From Sphingobium herbicidovorans (GTDB lineage: Bacteria; Pseudomonadota; Alphaproteobacteria; Sphingomonadales; Sphingomonadaceae), in assembly GCF_002080435.1 (NCBI RefSeq), contig NZ_CP020539.1, forward strand, positions 372,001 to 436,000: DNA of 64,000 nucleotides. Reading direction: 5' to 3'. The position numbers were made by a program, and so were the translations under genes. Below are positions 17,421 to 26,235 of the stretch, in pieces. How positions within the stretch are numbered: position 1 is the first letter of the stretch; every line of letters starts with the position of its first letter. Below the pieces are notes generated by a model. That model did not search any database. It was not told where the DNA came from and saw only the letters and a list, made by a program, of their open reading frames with translations.

Positions 17421-17433
17421 AGAGGAGATTGAT

Positions 17434-18519
17434 GTGGCAGAGAAGGCAGGAGAATTGCGGTTGTCCGCCGTGTGGCGGGATTTCTGCGAGAACTTGGCTC
17501 ATGCGGGTGAAATCCTCGATCGGCCCAGCGCTCCGGGCACAGCCATCGACCAGGCAGAAGGACTCCGATATCTTTCTCGGCTGACACGTACCGCGCTGAA
17601 TATGCTGGTTGATTCAAGCGACCCGGATTTTCCGCGCATTTTCCTGCTGACCGACGATACGATAAAGATCGGCGCCGACAATCCCGACAATCTCTATCAG
17701 CAAATTGTCGTGCGCGGTGACCGCGAGTATCGCATCACTGGCAATCGCAACAGCGTGCCCTATTTTTCGATCGGGTCGAAGGCGAACCGATACGCCATCG
17801 ACGGCACCATGGCCTCCACTGGCGAAATCGAGCTGGCCGGTATGACATTCGGTCCCGACGGCAGCTTCGAAATCATCGCCAGCAAGGCGCAGAAGCCGGG
17901 CAATTGGTTGCCGATGGCGGATGATACGACCCTGCTGATTATCCGTCAGACCTTCAATGACAAGAGCAAGGAGGTCGCGGCTGACGTAAGGATCGAACGG
18001 ATCAGCGAAGGGCCGGCAGTCCCGGCGATCCTGACGCCGCAAGCCATCGAATCCCAACTGAACGGCGCGGCTGCGTGGGTGCGCGGCACAGCCAACACCT
18101 TTGCCGACTGGTCGCAATGGTTCATGGAGCAGCCGAACCGTATCTATGATGGCAAGGATCAGGCGGTATATCAGCGCGCGGGTGGCGATCCCAAAATCTG
18201 GTATGGCCACATCTATTATGATCTCGCGCCGGACGAGGCGTTGGTCATCACCGCCACACCGCCAAAATGCCGCTTCTGGAATTTCCAGATCGACAATTGG
18301 TGGATGGAGTCGATGGACCATGTGAACCGCAAGGTCTGGGTTAATGGTGCACAGGCAAAATATGAAGAAGATGGCAGCGTTATTCTCGTCTGCGCGGACA
18401 AGGACCCCGGCTATGGCAACTGGATCGACCTGTCCGGCCATCGTAAGGGCACGGGGCTGTGGCGTTGGATCGAGGCTAGTGAGCACCCGGTGCCGCAATG
18501 CAAGATCGTGAAGCTCTAG
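17434..18519 (+). CDS. DUF1214-like conserved protein
   Basis: 361 residues, GTG start at 17434 with AGGAG 6 bp upstream. The C-terminal half, with 'YYDLAPDEALVITATPPKC' and 'FWNFQIDNWWMESMD', resembles the DUF1214 beta-sandwich found near lipid and steroid genes. The middle part 'NLYQQIVVRGDREYRITGN' also fits that family. No signal peptide is seen, so it is probably cytoplasmic. No reaction is known. It overlaps the following SnoaL gene by 22 bp, and its promoter carries two TACGCAT sites. It may belong to the steroid regulon. Confidence 0.7.
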   Translation: MAEKAGELRLSAVWRDFCENLAHAGEILDRPSAPGTAIDQAEGLRYLSRLTRTALNMLVDSSDPDFPRIFLLTDDTIKIGADNPDNLYQQIVVRGDREYRITGNRNSVPYFSIGSKANRYAIDGTMASTGEIELAGMTFGPDGSFEIIASKAQKPGNWLPMADDTTLLIIRQTFNDKSKEVAADVRIERISEGPAVPAILTPQAIESQLNGAAAWVRGTANTFADWSQWFMEQPNRIYDGKDQAVYQRAGGDPKIWYGHIYYDLAPDEALVITATPPKCRFWNFQIDNWWMESMDHVNRKVWVNGAQAKYEEDGSVILVCADKDPGYGNWIDLSGHRKGTGLWRWIEASEHPVPQCKIVKL

Positions 18520-18980
18520 CAGTTGGCGCGCGTATCGCCGCTCTGGAAGACCGGGAGGCGATACGCGACCTGATCGCGCGCTATGGTCCGCTCGCGGATG
18601 CGGGGGATTGCGTCGGCGCGGCGGCGCTATGGGCTGAGGATGGAATTTATGAAGTCGGCGGCTTTGGCGTCTATCGTGGCCGTGCGGCGATCCAGGCCTT
18701 GTTGGAGGGGGAAAGCCATCAGGCCTTGATTCATGGCGGCGCAGCGCATGTGCTTAGCCCACCGGTCATCGAACTGGCCGGGGATCGCGCTACCGCCCGA
18801 ACCTATTCGGTGGTGTTCCGCAAGGTGGGCGATTGTTGGGAGGCGCATCGCGCATCGGCCAATCTTTGGCGCCTGGTTCGGATCGACGCGGAATGGAAGG
18901 TCGCGCGCCGCGTAAACAGCCTGCTCGACGGTTCGGCCGACGCACGGGCGCTGATCGCGGGTCAACCACTGCCAGACTGA
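18498..18980 (+). CDS. SnoaL-like protein
   Basis: 160 residues. The pattern 'RIAALEDREAIRDLIARYGPLADAGD' (helix 1), 'LWAEDGIYEVGGFGVYRGRAAI' and 'HVLSPPVIELAGDRATARTYSVV' is typical of SnoaL_4 domain proteins (NTF2 fold, about 150 residues). The ATG lies inside the end of the DUF1214-like gene (22-bp overlap), which indicates tight co-expression. The active site cannot be assigned, and no Asp/Tyr set like that of ketosteroid isomerase is evident. A terminator hairpin follows. Confidence 0.85.
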   Translation: MQDREALAVGARIAALEDREAIRDLIARYGPLADAGDCVGAAALWAEDGIYEVGGFGVYRGRAAIQALLEGESHQALIHGGAAHVLSPPVIELAGDRATARTYSVVFRKVGDCWEAHRASANLWRLVRIDAEWKVARRVNSLLDGSADARALIAGQPLPD

Positions 18981-18996
18981 AATACCGATTGCGGAA

Positions 18997-19032
18997 GGCG
19001 GCTCACCCGATCGGGATGAGCCGCCTCTTTCA
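18997..19032. terminator. Terminator between convergent genes
   Basis: GGCGGCTCA (18997-19005) pairs with TGAGCCGCC (19017-19025), with an inner CCCG/CGGG extension, and is followed by TCTTTCATT. It sits between the rightward SnoaL gene and the leftward esterase, so it probably ends the steroid leftward operon as well. Confidence 0.75.
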
Positions 19033-19038
19033 TTCCGG

Positions 19039-19986
19039 TCAGGCGTTTTGGCGGGCTGCCGCGAACTGCTTTTTCGCAAAGGCGCAGGCATCTGCCATCG
19101 CCGCCTGCGCGCCGGGCAGGAAGCCCAGCCATGATACGAAGCCATGAACCATGCCAGGGTAGCGCTTCACTTCCACCTCGATGCCTGCCTTTTCCAGCAC
19201 CGGCGCATAGCTTTCCACGGCATCGCGGATAGGATCGCATTCGGCGCTGGCGATAAACGCCGGGGGCAAGCCTTCATGGCTGACCGCCTTCATCGGGCTG
19301 GCGCGGAAATCGTCGAAGTCGCTGTCGTCCCTGATGTGCAGTTCCCAGAAATAATGGGCGTCATCCAGGCGCAGGATCGGACCATCGGCGAACTCGATCG
19401 CTGAACCTTCTTCAGGGATCGGGTGGATGCCAGGGCCATACCAGTTGATCTGCACGCTAAGCCGGGGTGAGCCTGCATCGCGGGCCAACAGGGCGCAGGC
19501 GCTCGCCAGCACGCCGCCAGCACTGTCGCCCGCCACGCCTATAAGCGCGGGGTTGCCGCCCAGTTCGGCCGCATTGGTCGCCACCCACTGCGTTGCAGCC
19601 CAGCAGTCATCGAAGGCCGCCGGGAATTTATGTTCCGGGGCCAGGCGGTAATCCACTGACACGACGATGCTTTCCGCGCCCGCCGCGAGACCGCGTGCGA
19701 TCATGTCCTGCGTGTCGAGATCGCCGACGACGAACCCGCCGCCGTGGAAATAGGCGATGACGGGGAAGGGGCCGGAGCCTTCGGGCGTATAGATGCGCAC
19801 CGGGATTTCACCCGCCGGACCCGGAATGGTGCGGTCGGAAACAGAAGCCAACGATACCTGCGGCGGCGGCATTTGGATCGAACTCGATCTTACCGCCTCA
19901 CGCAACGCCGGTACCGGAACGGTACGGATCGGCGGCCATTCCGGCTGATTGGCGAACATGGCTTCAAGTTGAGGGTCCAATGGCAT
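19039..19986 (-). CDS. Alpha/beta hydrolase, hormone-sensitive-lipase (HSL) family esterase
   Basis: 315 residues. It has the HSL oxyanion motif HGGG ('YFHGGGFVVGD'), the nucleophile Ser in 'GDSAGG', the acid in the 'ECDPIRD' segment and the His in 'GMVHGF'. These enzymes hydrolyse small or hydrophobic esters and sometimes lactones. The start at 19986 has AAGGAGG upstream. It is the last gene of the long leftward steroid operon, 89 bp after the FadE30-like gene. It could open a steroid-derived ester or lactone, for example after Baeyer-Villiger oxidation. A second HSL gene ends the rightward operon (42926). Confidence 0.92.
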   Translation of the reverse strand: MPLDPQLEAMFANQPEWPPIRTVPVPALREAVRSSSIQMPPPQVSLASVSDRTIPGPAGEIPVRIYTPEGSGPFPVIAYFHGGGFVVGDLDTQDMIARGLAAGAESIVVSVDYRLAPEHKFPAAFDDCWAATQWVATNAAELGGNPALIGVAGDSAGGVLASACALLARDAGSPRLSVQINWYGPGIHPIPEEGSAIEFADGPILRLDDAHYFWELHIRDDSDFDDFRASPMKAVSHEGLPPAFIASAECDPIRDAVESYAPVLEKAGIEVEVKRYPGMVHGFVSWLGFLPGAQAAMADACAFAKKQFAAARQNA

Positions 19987-20075
19987 CTCAATCCTCCTTA
20001 TGGATTTGTTCAGTTTGGCTTTTGAATTTCATCGAACATGGAGATGGTCCGCGCTCGACCTCCACGGATCCCCTT

Positions 20076-21248
20076 TCACCCTCTTGGTTCTCTGGGCATA
20101 TTGAGGGCGCGTTCTGATATGATGTTGCGTTGTATTTGGTCTGTTCCTGCGTAGATGGTGTCGGAACGGGACATGAGGTACATGTTTGTGAGGCTGTCGA
20201 ACCGATCTTCGTTGCTGCCTGTTTCGCCTTGTTGTCCGAGCACTTCCATGGCGAGTTCGCCCAATGCGACGTGCCATCTGGACCAGTAGAGTTTGTAGGT
20301 ATAGGCGGCGCCGGAGAGTTCGGGGTTGTTTTCGCCGCCTGACAGCATGCGCAGGGCGTTGTATCGCATGATCTTGAGCCCTGCGTGGGCGGTGGCGATT
20401 TTCTGGCGGGTGAGGGGGTCGTTGGCCTTGCCGTTGGCTTTGGCGGCGGCGATGATGTCGTCGAGTTCGTTCTTGAAGTGCATTTGCTGGGCGAGGGTGG
20501 ATACGCCGCGTTCGAACCCGAGGAGCGCCATGGCGACCTTCCATCCATCGCCTTCCTCGCCGATGCGGTCGATGGCGAGCGCTTCTGCGCCGTCGAAGAA
20601 CACTTCGGCGAACTCGGCCTCGCCGGTCATCTGGCGGATGGGGCGGGGATCGACCCCGGGCTGGTCCATGGGGACCATGAGGAACGAGAGGCCCTTGTTG
20701 CCGACGCTGCCGGGCGTGGTGCGGGCGACCACGAAGCACCAGTCGGCGATCGTGCCCATCGATGTCCAGATTTTCTGGCCGTCGATGATGTAGCGGTCGC
20801 CTTCCAGGCGCGCCCTGGTCTTGACGTTGGCAAGGTCTGATCCTGCGCCGGGTTCGGAATAGCCCTGGCACCAGATGGCGCGGCCATGGGCGATGTCGGG
20901 AAGGAACCGGGCCTTCTGGTCCTCGCTGCCCATGGCGATGAGGGTGGGGCCGAGCAGCTCGACGCCTAAGTGCCCGGCGCGGGGCGGCCCCTTGGCTCTG
21001 GCATATTCCTCGGCGAAGATGATCTGCTGCGCGATCGAGGCATTGCGCCCGCCCCACTCCTCGGGCCAGCCAATGACGCTCCAGCGCGCTTCGCCCAGCG
21101 CCGCTTCCCAGGCGCGGCGTTCCTCGACATTGTCGACCTGGTTGGTCTGGCCGCGAATGGCCTTGAAGGGACCGGCGAGCTGGTCGTTGAGCCAGTCGGC
21201 GGCTTCTGCGCGGAAGGCTTTGAGTTCAGGGGCGAAGGCGAGCTGCAT
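20076..21248 (-). CDS. fadE30: Acyl-CoA dehydrogenase, FadE30-like (C/D-ring catabolism)
   Basis: 390 residues. The FAD-binding and active-site blocks 'WCQGYSEPGAGSDLANV', 'NGKANDPLTRQK' and 'DTIYAGTDQIQRNI' and the ending 'MPREPRG' match my memory of M. tuberculosis FadE30 along most of the length. FadE30 starts beta-oxidation of the HIP-CoA propionyl side chain. The usual Glu before Gly-Thr ('YEGT') is Ala, as in several steroid FadEs. The 3' end of the gene is notably A/C-rich on the coding strand compared with neighbours. The thiolase upstream ends 3 bp before its start. Confidence 0.88.
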   Translation of the reverse strand: MQLAFAPELKAFRAEAADWLNDQLAGPFKAIRGQTNQVDNVEERRAWEAALGEARWSVIGWPEEWGGRNASIAQQIIFAEEYARAKGPPRAGHLGVELLGPTLIAMGSEDQKARFLPDIAHGRAIWCQGYSEPGAGSDLANVKTRARLEGDRYIIDGQKIWTSMGTIADWCFVVARTTPGSVGNKGLSFLMVPMDQPGVDPRPIRQMTGEAEFAEVFFDGAEALAIDRIGEEGDGWKVAMALLGFERGVSTLAQQMHFKNELDDIIAAAKANGKANDPLTRQKIATAHAGLKIMRYNALRMLSGGENNPELSGAAYTYKLYWSRWHVALGELAMEVLGQQGETGSNEDRFDSLTNMYLMSRSDTIYAGTDQIQRNIISERALNMPREPRG

Positions 21249-21251
21249 GGA

Positions 21252-22454
21252 TCAGGCGACCTCGAACAGGCCGGCCGCGCCCATGCCGCCGGCGACGCAC
21301 ATGGAGACGACCACATATTTGACGCCGCGGCGCTTGCCTTCGATGAGGGCGTGGCCAACCAGGCGCGATCCGGTCATGGCGAAGGGGTGGCCGATGGCGA
21401 TGCCGCCGCCATTGACGTTGAGCTTTTCAGGATCGATGCCGAGCGTGCGCTGGCAATAGATCGCCTGGTTGGCGAAGGCTTCGTTGATTTCCCAAAGGCC
21501 GATGTCGTCGATCTTGAGGCCGGTGCGCTCAAGCAGCTTGGGGATGGCGAACACGGGACCGATGCCCATTTCGTCAGCGCCGCAGCCTGCGACCTGGAAC
21601 CCCCGATAGAGCCCAAGGATGGGGAGATTTTCCTTTTGCGCGGTGGCAAGGTCCATGACCAGCTGGGCCGATGCGCCGTCGGACAGCTGGCTGGCATTGC
21701 CCGCCGTCACATGCTTGCCTTCCTTGATGACCGTGCCGTTCTTGAACACGGGCTTGAGTTCAGACAGCTTTTCGTAAGTGGTGCCGGCGCGGATGCCTTC
21801 ATCCTTGGTGAGGGTCAGTTCCTCCTTGCCGGTCTCATTGCCTTCCTTGTCGAAGAGGGCCTTGGTGACCGTGATGGGCACGATCTCGTCATCGAACTTG
21901 CCTGCTTCCTGGGCGGCGGCGGCGCGCTGCTGCGACTGCGCTGCGAACCGGTCCTGGTCCTCGCGGCTGATGCCATAGCGTTCGGCGACCACCTCGGCGG
22001 TTTCGATCATCGCCATGTAAGCGTTGGGATCGCGCGCCTTGATGAACTCGGAGCGGTTGCGGAAGGCGGGATAATGTTTGTCGATGGTGAGCGAGACATT
22101 TTCCACGCCGCCCGAGATGGCGCAGTCAATCTCGTTGGCGATGATGCCGCGCGCGGCGAAGGCGAGTGCGTTGAGGCCCGACGAGCATTTGCGGTCCATC
22201 GAGAAACCGCTGGTGGTGTCGGGGAGGACCGAACCATGGACGGTCAGGCGCCCGACATTGTAGCTTTGCGTGTTCCACTGGTTGGCGACGCCCAGATACA
22301 CGTCGTCGACGCGGGCGGGATCGATCCCGGCGCGGGCGATGGCGGCATCGACCACATGGGAGGACATGAACGGCGCTTCGGTGTCGTTGAACGCACCGCG
22401 ATAGGCTTTGCCAACGCCAGTGCGGGCGGTCGAGATGATGGCTGCTTCACGCAT
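21252..22454 (-). CDS. Thiolase (acetyl-CoA C-acyltransferase)
   Basis: 400 residues. The nucleophile is Cys90 in 'DRKCSSG'. 'NEAFANQ', 'GHPFAMTG' and the second Cys in '[10 protein letters not shown]' complete the thiolase active site. It belongs to the long thiolase group that includes FadA5, the steroid side-chain thiolase, so it probably releases acetyl- or propionyl-CoA from a steroid acyl chain. It sits between the FadE30-like gene and the ketosteroid isomerase in the leftward operon. The exact substrate is uncertain; the other thiolase here (27340) is the one that fits FadA6. Confidence 0.94.
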   Translation of the reverse strand: MREAAIISTARTGVGKAYRGAFNDTEAPFMSSHVVDAAIARAGIDPARVDDVYLGVANQWNTQSYNVGRLTVHGSVLPDTTSGFSMDRKCSSGLNALAFAARGIIANEIDCAISGGVENVSLTIDKHYPAFRNRSEFIKARDPNAYMAMIETAEVVAERYGISREDQDRFAAQSQQRAAAAQEAGKFDDEIVPITVTKALFDKEGNETGKEELTLTKDEGIRAGTTYEKLSELKPVFKNGTVIKEGKHVTAGNASQLSDGASAQLVMDLATAQKENLPILGLYRGFQVAGCGADEMGIGPVFAIPKLLERTGLKIDDIGLWEINEAFANQAIYCQRTLGIDPEKLNVNGGGIAIGHPFAMTGSRLVGHALIEGKRRGVKYVVVSMCVAGGMGAAGLFEVA

Positions 22455-22511
22455 GGGTAAATGTCCTTGTCTATTTCTATGTTTCGCGCCCGCCGGGAGA
22501 AGGTGGGCGGC

Positions 22512-22886
22512 TTAGAAGCCGTGCATGTTGGTGGGGCCCCAGAAGGCGCGCATTTCAATCACTTCATTGGCGTCGTTGAAGCGGAAGGTGTCGATGACGT
22601 CGATGCGCTTGGCCCCGCCGTCGAAGTTCAGGTTCACCGAGAAGGGGAACACCGCATAGTCGCCCGCCACGCGCACCGGGCCTTCAAGCTTCAGTTTCGC
22701 GCCGGTCTTCATCGATTCAGCGTAGAAAGCGCGGATGGCCTCGCGGCCCTTGTGGATGGGGGAGCCGATCGGGTCTTCAACGGTTGCATCCTGCGCATAG
22801 AGGGCGGCGACCTGATCGGCGCTGCCCGCTTCGAACGCTGCGACATAGGCGTGGACGGCGGCTTCCATTTTAACAGGATCTGGCAT
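22512..22886 (-). CDS. ksi: Steroid Delta5-3-ketosteroid isomerase
   Basis: 124 residues from the ATG at 22886. It follows the Comamonas testosteroni enzyme closely: 'YVAAFEAGSADQVAALYA', 'DATVEDPIGS', 'FRFNDANEVIEMRA', 'WGPTN'. Tyr14, Asp38 and Asp99, the catalytic residues, fall at exactly the same numbers. It moves the C5-C6 double bond into conjugation with the C3 ketone. This is the clearest single proof that the locus acts on steroids. A 71-bp gap separates it from the MaoC gene, although most genes here overlap. In frame upstream lies a signal-peptide-like stretch reachable from a TTG at 22952, so a periplasmic form is possible. Confidence 0.95.
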   Translation of the reverse strand: MPDPVKMEAAVHAYVAAFEAGSADQVAALYAQDATVEDPIGSPIHKGREAIRAFYAESMKTGAKLKLEGPVRVAGDYAVFPFSVNLNFDGGAKRIDVIDTFRFNDANEVIEMRAFWGPTNMHGF

Positions 22887-22957
22887 GGTTTTGGCTCCAG
22901 CTGGGGTAGCGGCGAGAAGGCTCAATGTGAGGGCGATGATGGCGCGGGCCAAGGCCG

Positions 22958-23434
22958 CTATTCCGGAAAATAGCGGTTGATGGTATCGACCACGCAGGCG
23001 GGCTTGGCGGTTGGCTGACCATCTGGGCCCTCGATCTCGACGGTGACGCGGATCACCGCCTGGATGGCGCCGCCCTTCACCTCCTCGACCGAGACGATCT
23101 CGCCGGTGCCCCGGATGCGCGAGCCCACGATCACCGGGGACAAGAAACGGGTCTTGTCCATGCCCACGTTCACCCCTGCGGAGAAGCGGCGGACCTCGAT
23201 GATCTGGGGCATGAACAGGTTGACGAGGGAGAGGGTGAGGTAGCCATGGGCGATGGTCGCGCCGAAGGGACCGTCCTTGGCGCGGACCGGATCGACATGG
23301 ATCCACTGATGGTCGCCGGTGCAGTCGGCAAAGGCGTCGATGCGCGACTGTTCGACGGTGAGCCAGTCGGAGGTGTCGAGCTTTACGCCCTCCTTGCCGA
23401 GCAGGTCGCGCGGATTTTCGAAGATGGTCGCCAT
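22958..23434 (-). CDS. MaoC-like (R)-specific enoyl-CoA hydratase
   Basis: 158 residues, single hot-dog domain. The hydratase-2 motif is clear: 'FADCTGDHQWIHVDP' with the catalytic Asp and His, followed by 'GPFGATIAHGYLTLSL'. It resembles mycobacterial HtdZ (Rv0130). It would hydrate enoyl-CoA intermediates made by the nearby acyl-CoA dehydrogenases. ATG at 23434, 2 bp after the IpdF-like stop. The frame is open further upstream into the neighbouring gene, which is a shadow. Confidence 0.92.
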   Translation of the reverse strand: MATIFENPRDLLGKEGVKLDTSDWLTVEQSRIDAFADCTGDHQWIHVDPVRAKDGPFGATIAHGYLTLSLVNLFMPQIIEVRRFSAGVNVGMDKTRFLSPVIVGSRIRGTGEIVSVEEVKGGAIQAVIRVTVEIEGPDGQPTAKPACVVDTINRYFPE

Positions 23435-23436
23435 GG

Positions 23437-24228
23437 TCAGGCCCGCTGGCTTGAGACCGCGACGATCTCGCCGGTCATGTAGGAGGAGAGATCGGAGGCC
23501 AGGAACATCATGACATTGGCGATTTCCCAGACCTCGGCGGGGCGCTTGAAGGCTTCCTTCTCGACCAGCTTGTCCAATGCTTCCTGGGTCGTCACCTTGG
23601 CGAGGAAGGGGTGCATGGCAAGGGAGGGCGAGACCGCATTGATGCGTACGCCATGTTCGGCCGCCTCGATCGCGGCGCAGCGGGTGAAGGCCATCACCCC
23701 TGCCTTGGCGGCGGCATAATGGGCCTGGCCCTTTTGCGCGCGCCAGCCCAGCACCGAGGCGTTGTTGACCATGACGCCCGACTTGTTGGCGTACATGGAC
23801 GGCAGGAACGCGCGGGTCATGCGGAAGAGCGAGGTCAGCGTCACGTCGAACACGCGGGCCCATTGCTCGTCGGTCATGTCGATAATATCGGCCTCGCCGC
23901 CCAGCCCTGCATTGTTGATGAGGACATCGACCCGGCCCAGCGCGGCAAGGGACGCATCGCGTAAGGCTTGCACGGCCTCCTCGCTGGTGACGTCGCACAC
24001 GAACAGGGCGGGCCGCTCGCAGCCCACTTCCTCGGCAATGCGGTCGGCCGCTTCATTGAGGCGCCGTTCGTGGAAGTCGCTGATGAGGAGTTTCGCGCCT
24101 TCTTCGGCGGCGCGCTTGGCGGCGGCAAAGCCGATGCCGGTGCCGGCCGCCGCGGTCACGACCACGGTCTTGCCCTTGAGCATGCCTAAGGGCGTGGGAT
24201 AGGGCGGTACGGGCGAGGTCGGGGTCAT
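23437..24228 (-). CDS. ipdF: IpdF-like SDR, 5-OH-HIP-CoA dehydrogenase
   Basis: 263 residues. 'VTAAAGTGIGFAAAKRA' is the unusual cofactor loop also seen in IpdF (Rv3559c), and 'DFHERRLNEAA', 'NNASVLGWRAQ', 'HYAAAKAGVMAFTRC' and 'INAVSPSLA' follow that protein closely. In the HIP pathway IpdF oxidises the 5-hydroxyl of the CoA thioester. The start at 24228 overlaps the previous stop (ATGA). The catalytic Tyr-Lys is in 'YAAAK' and the Asn in 'NNAG'. It is embedded between an acyl-CoA dehydrogenase and a MaoC hydratase. Confidence 0.88.
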   Translation of the reverse strand: MTPTSPVPPYPTPLGMLKGKTVVVTAAAGTGIGFAAAKRAAEEGAKLLISDFHERRLNEAADRIAEEVGCERPALFVCDVTSEEAVQALRDASLAALGRVDVLINNAGLGGEADIIDMTDEQWARVFDVTLTSLFRMTRAFLPSMYANKSGVMVNNASVLGWRAQKGQAHYAAAKAGVMAFTRCAAIEAAEHGVRINAVSPSLAMHPFLAKVTTQEALDKLVEKEAFKRPAEVWEIANVMMFLASDLSSYMTGEIVAVSSQRA

Positions 24229-25301
24229 GCGGCGTCCTTCATGATGATGGCGGCGAGCGCTTCGCGATGCTGGTCGGGGGTGCCGAGCCAGCTGGCGCAA
24301 GCGCGCGCGCGCTTGAAATAGAGATGGGCGTGATGTTCCCAGGTGAAGCCGATGCCGCCATGGAGCTGGATGGCGTCGCCCGTGACCGAGCAATAGGCGT
24401 CCGACACATAGGCGCGCGCGGCGTGCGCGGCTTCGGCCAGTTCCTCGCCATTCTCATCGATCGCGGCGGCGGCATAATAGGCGGCAGAGCGCGAGGCTTC
24501 GACCAGCAGCATCATGTCGGCGAGCATATGCTTATAGGCCTGGAAGGAGCCGATGAGGCGGCCGAACTGGACGCGCTGCCTGGCATAGTCGACGGTGGCG
24601 TCGAGGCTATATTGCATGCCGCCGGTCTGTTCAGCGGCGAGCAGCCCTGCGCCGATGGTGAGGGTCCGCTCGATCGCGGCCTTGGCGCTGCCGGGCGCGC
24701 CCAGGATCATGGCGTCGGTGACCGCGCAGTCGAAGGTCAGGGTTGCAAAGCGGCGGGTGCGGTCGAGCGCAGGCAGCGCTTCGACGGCAAGGCCGGGGGT
24801 GTCGGCTTCGAGGACGACCAGGCTATCGTCGGCGGTGGCGACGATGATCAGCTGCGCGACATGGCCGAAGGTCACGAACTGCGCGGCGCCGGTCAAGCGG
24901 CCGTTCGAGAGGGTGGGGCGGCTTGCGGCGCTAGCGAAACTCGCCCGCGTGCCGGACGCGAGGCGGGGGAGCAGCGCCGCCTTCTGTTCCTCGCTGCCTG
25001 CGGCGAGCACCGCCTGCACGGCGAGCACGGCAGTTTCGAAGAAGGGAACGGGCGCAAGAACGCGGCCGGTTTCTTCCAGGACCAGCGCCATTTCGACAGC
25101 GCCCAAGCCAAGGCCGCCCTGGGCCTCGGGGATCATCAGCCCGGCAAAGCCCATTTCGCCAAGGCTCGACCACAGGCTTTCATCAAAGCCCGTGGTCCCT
25201 TCGACGGCGGCGCGGATGACGTCGGGATTGGCGGCGTCGGTCAGGAAGTCGCGGGCCGCTTCCTGGATCGCGCGCTGGTCGTCGCTGAGCGCGAAATCCA
25301 T
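24225..25301 (-). CDS. Acyl-CoA dehydrogenase, short steroid-type subunit (FadE32/33-like)
   Basis: 358 residues, shorter than typical acyl-CoA dehydrogenases. 'MDFALSDDQRAIQEAARDFL' at the N-terminus, 'GGLGLGAVEMALVLEE', 'RVQFGRLIGSFQAYKHMLADM' and 'IQLHGGIGFTWEHHAHLYFKR' are conserved dehydrogenase segments. The usual C-terminal 'YEGT..Q' active-site loop is absent. Steroid FadEs of this length (FadE32, FadE33) work as heteromers with longer partners such as FadE31, and a FadE31-like gene is present at 29529. Both ends overlap neighbours by 1-4 bp. The partner assignment is an inference. Confidence 0.85.
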   Translation of the reverse strand: MDFALSDDQRAIQEAARDFLTDAANPDVIRAAVEGTTGFDESLWSSLGEMGFAGLMIPEAQGGLGLGAVEMALVLEETGRVLAPVPFFETAVLAVQAVLAAGSEEQKAALLPRLASGTRASFASAASRPTLSNGRLTGAAQFVTFGHVAQLIIVATADDSLVVLEADTPGLAVEALPALDRTRRFATLTFDCAVTDAMILGAPGSAKAAIERTLTIGAGLLAAEQTGGMQYSLDATVDYARQRVQFGRLIGSFQAYKHMLADMMLLVEASRSAAYYAAAAIDENGEELAEAAHAARAYVSDAYCSVTGDAIQLHGGIGFTWEHHAHLYFKRARACASWLGTPDQHREALAAIIMKDAA

Positions 25302-26206
25302 CAGGCCGCTCCGTAGACGGGCTTTGCAGGCTCGCGCGTTTCGATGAGCTTGCGCACGATCGCGTCCATCTCGCTGGCTTCGAGGCGCGCGCCCTTGTCG
25401 AAGGCGGGGCTGTCGGTCCAGCCTTGCGAGAGGAAGACCTGGCCGCCCTTCAGCTCGAACACTTGGCCGGTGACGCCCTTCGACTGTTCCGACACCAGAT
25501 AGGCGACCAGCGGGGCCATGTTTTCCGGCGCAAACAGGTCGAACTCGCCTTCCTTGGCCTCCATGTCGAACGCGCCGGTATTGGTCATGCGGGTGCGGGC
25601 GTTGGGGGCAAGGGCGTTGGCGGTGATGCCAAGGCGGCCAAGCTCTGCGGCCTGGACGAGGGTGAGCGTCGCGATGCCGCCCTTGGCGGTCGAATAGGCC
25701 GACTGGCCGACCGATCCCTGCAGGCCTGCGCCGCTCGTCGTGTTGATGATGCGCGCATCGACCGGATTGCCGGCCTTGCTTTGCGCGCGCCAATATTCAG
25801 CGGCGTGGCGGCTCGTGCAGAAATGGCCGCGCAGATGGACGCGGATCACCGCATCCCATTCTTCCGGGCTACAGGTGAAGAACATGCGGTCGCGCACGAA
25901 GCCTGCATTGTTGACCACGGCATGAAGCGCGCCGAAGCTGTCGAGCGCCTGTTCGACCATCCTCTTGCCTGAGTCCCATTCAGCGACGTCATCGGTGTTG
26001 GCGACGGCCTGCCCGCCCATCGCCTTGATCTCGTCGACCACCTGCTCGGCCGCGCCCCTGGTCGCGCCTTCCTCGCCATGGGCGCCAACGCCAAGGTCGT
26101 TGACCACGACCTTGCAGCCTTGTGCCGCCAGGCCCAGCGCATAGGCCTTGCCAAGGCCATTGCCCGCCCCGGTCACGATCGCAACACGTCCTTCGCAGAT
26201 GCCCAC
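25301..26206 (-). CDS. SDR, Rv3548c-like / 17beta-HSD4-type
   Basis: 301 residues. 'VTGAGNGLGKAYALGLA' followed by 'VVNDLGVG' is the signature of the dehydrogenase domain of multifunctional protein 2 (17beta-HSD4). 'INTTSGAGLQGSVGQSAYS' and 'TANALAPNARTRMT' match my memory of mycobacterial Rv3548c, a KstR-controlled SDR. It likely oxidises a 3-hydroxyacyl-CoA or ring hydroxyl in steroid breakdown. The stop overlaps the following acyl-CoA dehydrogenase ATG by 1 bp, and a ribosome-site-rich 29-bp gap precedes the start. Confidence 0.9.
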   Translation of the reverse strand: MGICEGRVAIVTGAGNGLGKAYALGLAAQGCKVVVNDLGVGAHGEEGATRGAAEQVVDEIKAMGGQAVANTDDVAEWDSGKRMVEQALDSFGALHAVVNNAGFVRDRMFFTCSPEEWDAVIRVHLRGHFCTSRHAAEYWRAQSKAGNPVDARIINTTSGAGLQGSVGQSAYSTAKGGIATLTLVQAAELGRLGITANALAPNARTRMTNTGAFDMEAKEGEFDLFAPENMAPLVAYLVSEQSKGVTGQVFELKGGQVFLSQGWTDSPAFDKGARLEASEMDAIVRKLIETREPAKPVYGAA

Positions 26207-26235
26207 TTCTTCTACTCCTCAAAATGCCTTGCGCG

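Noticed and set aside
20970..22460. Long forward frame opposite the thiolase and FadE30-like gene
   Set aside because: Repetitive Gly/Asp/His/Ala pattern from antisense reading; the reverse-strand genes carry all motifs.
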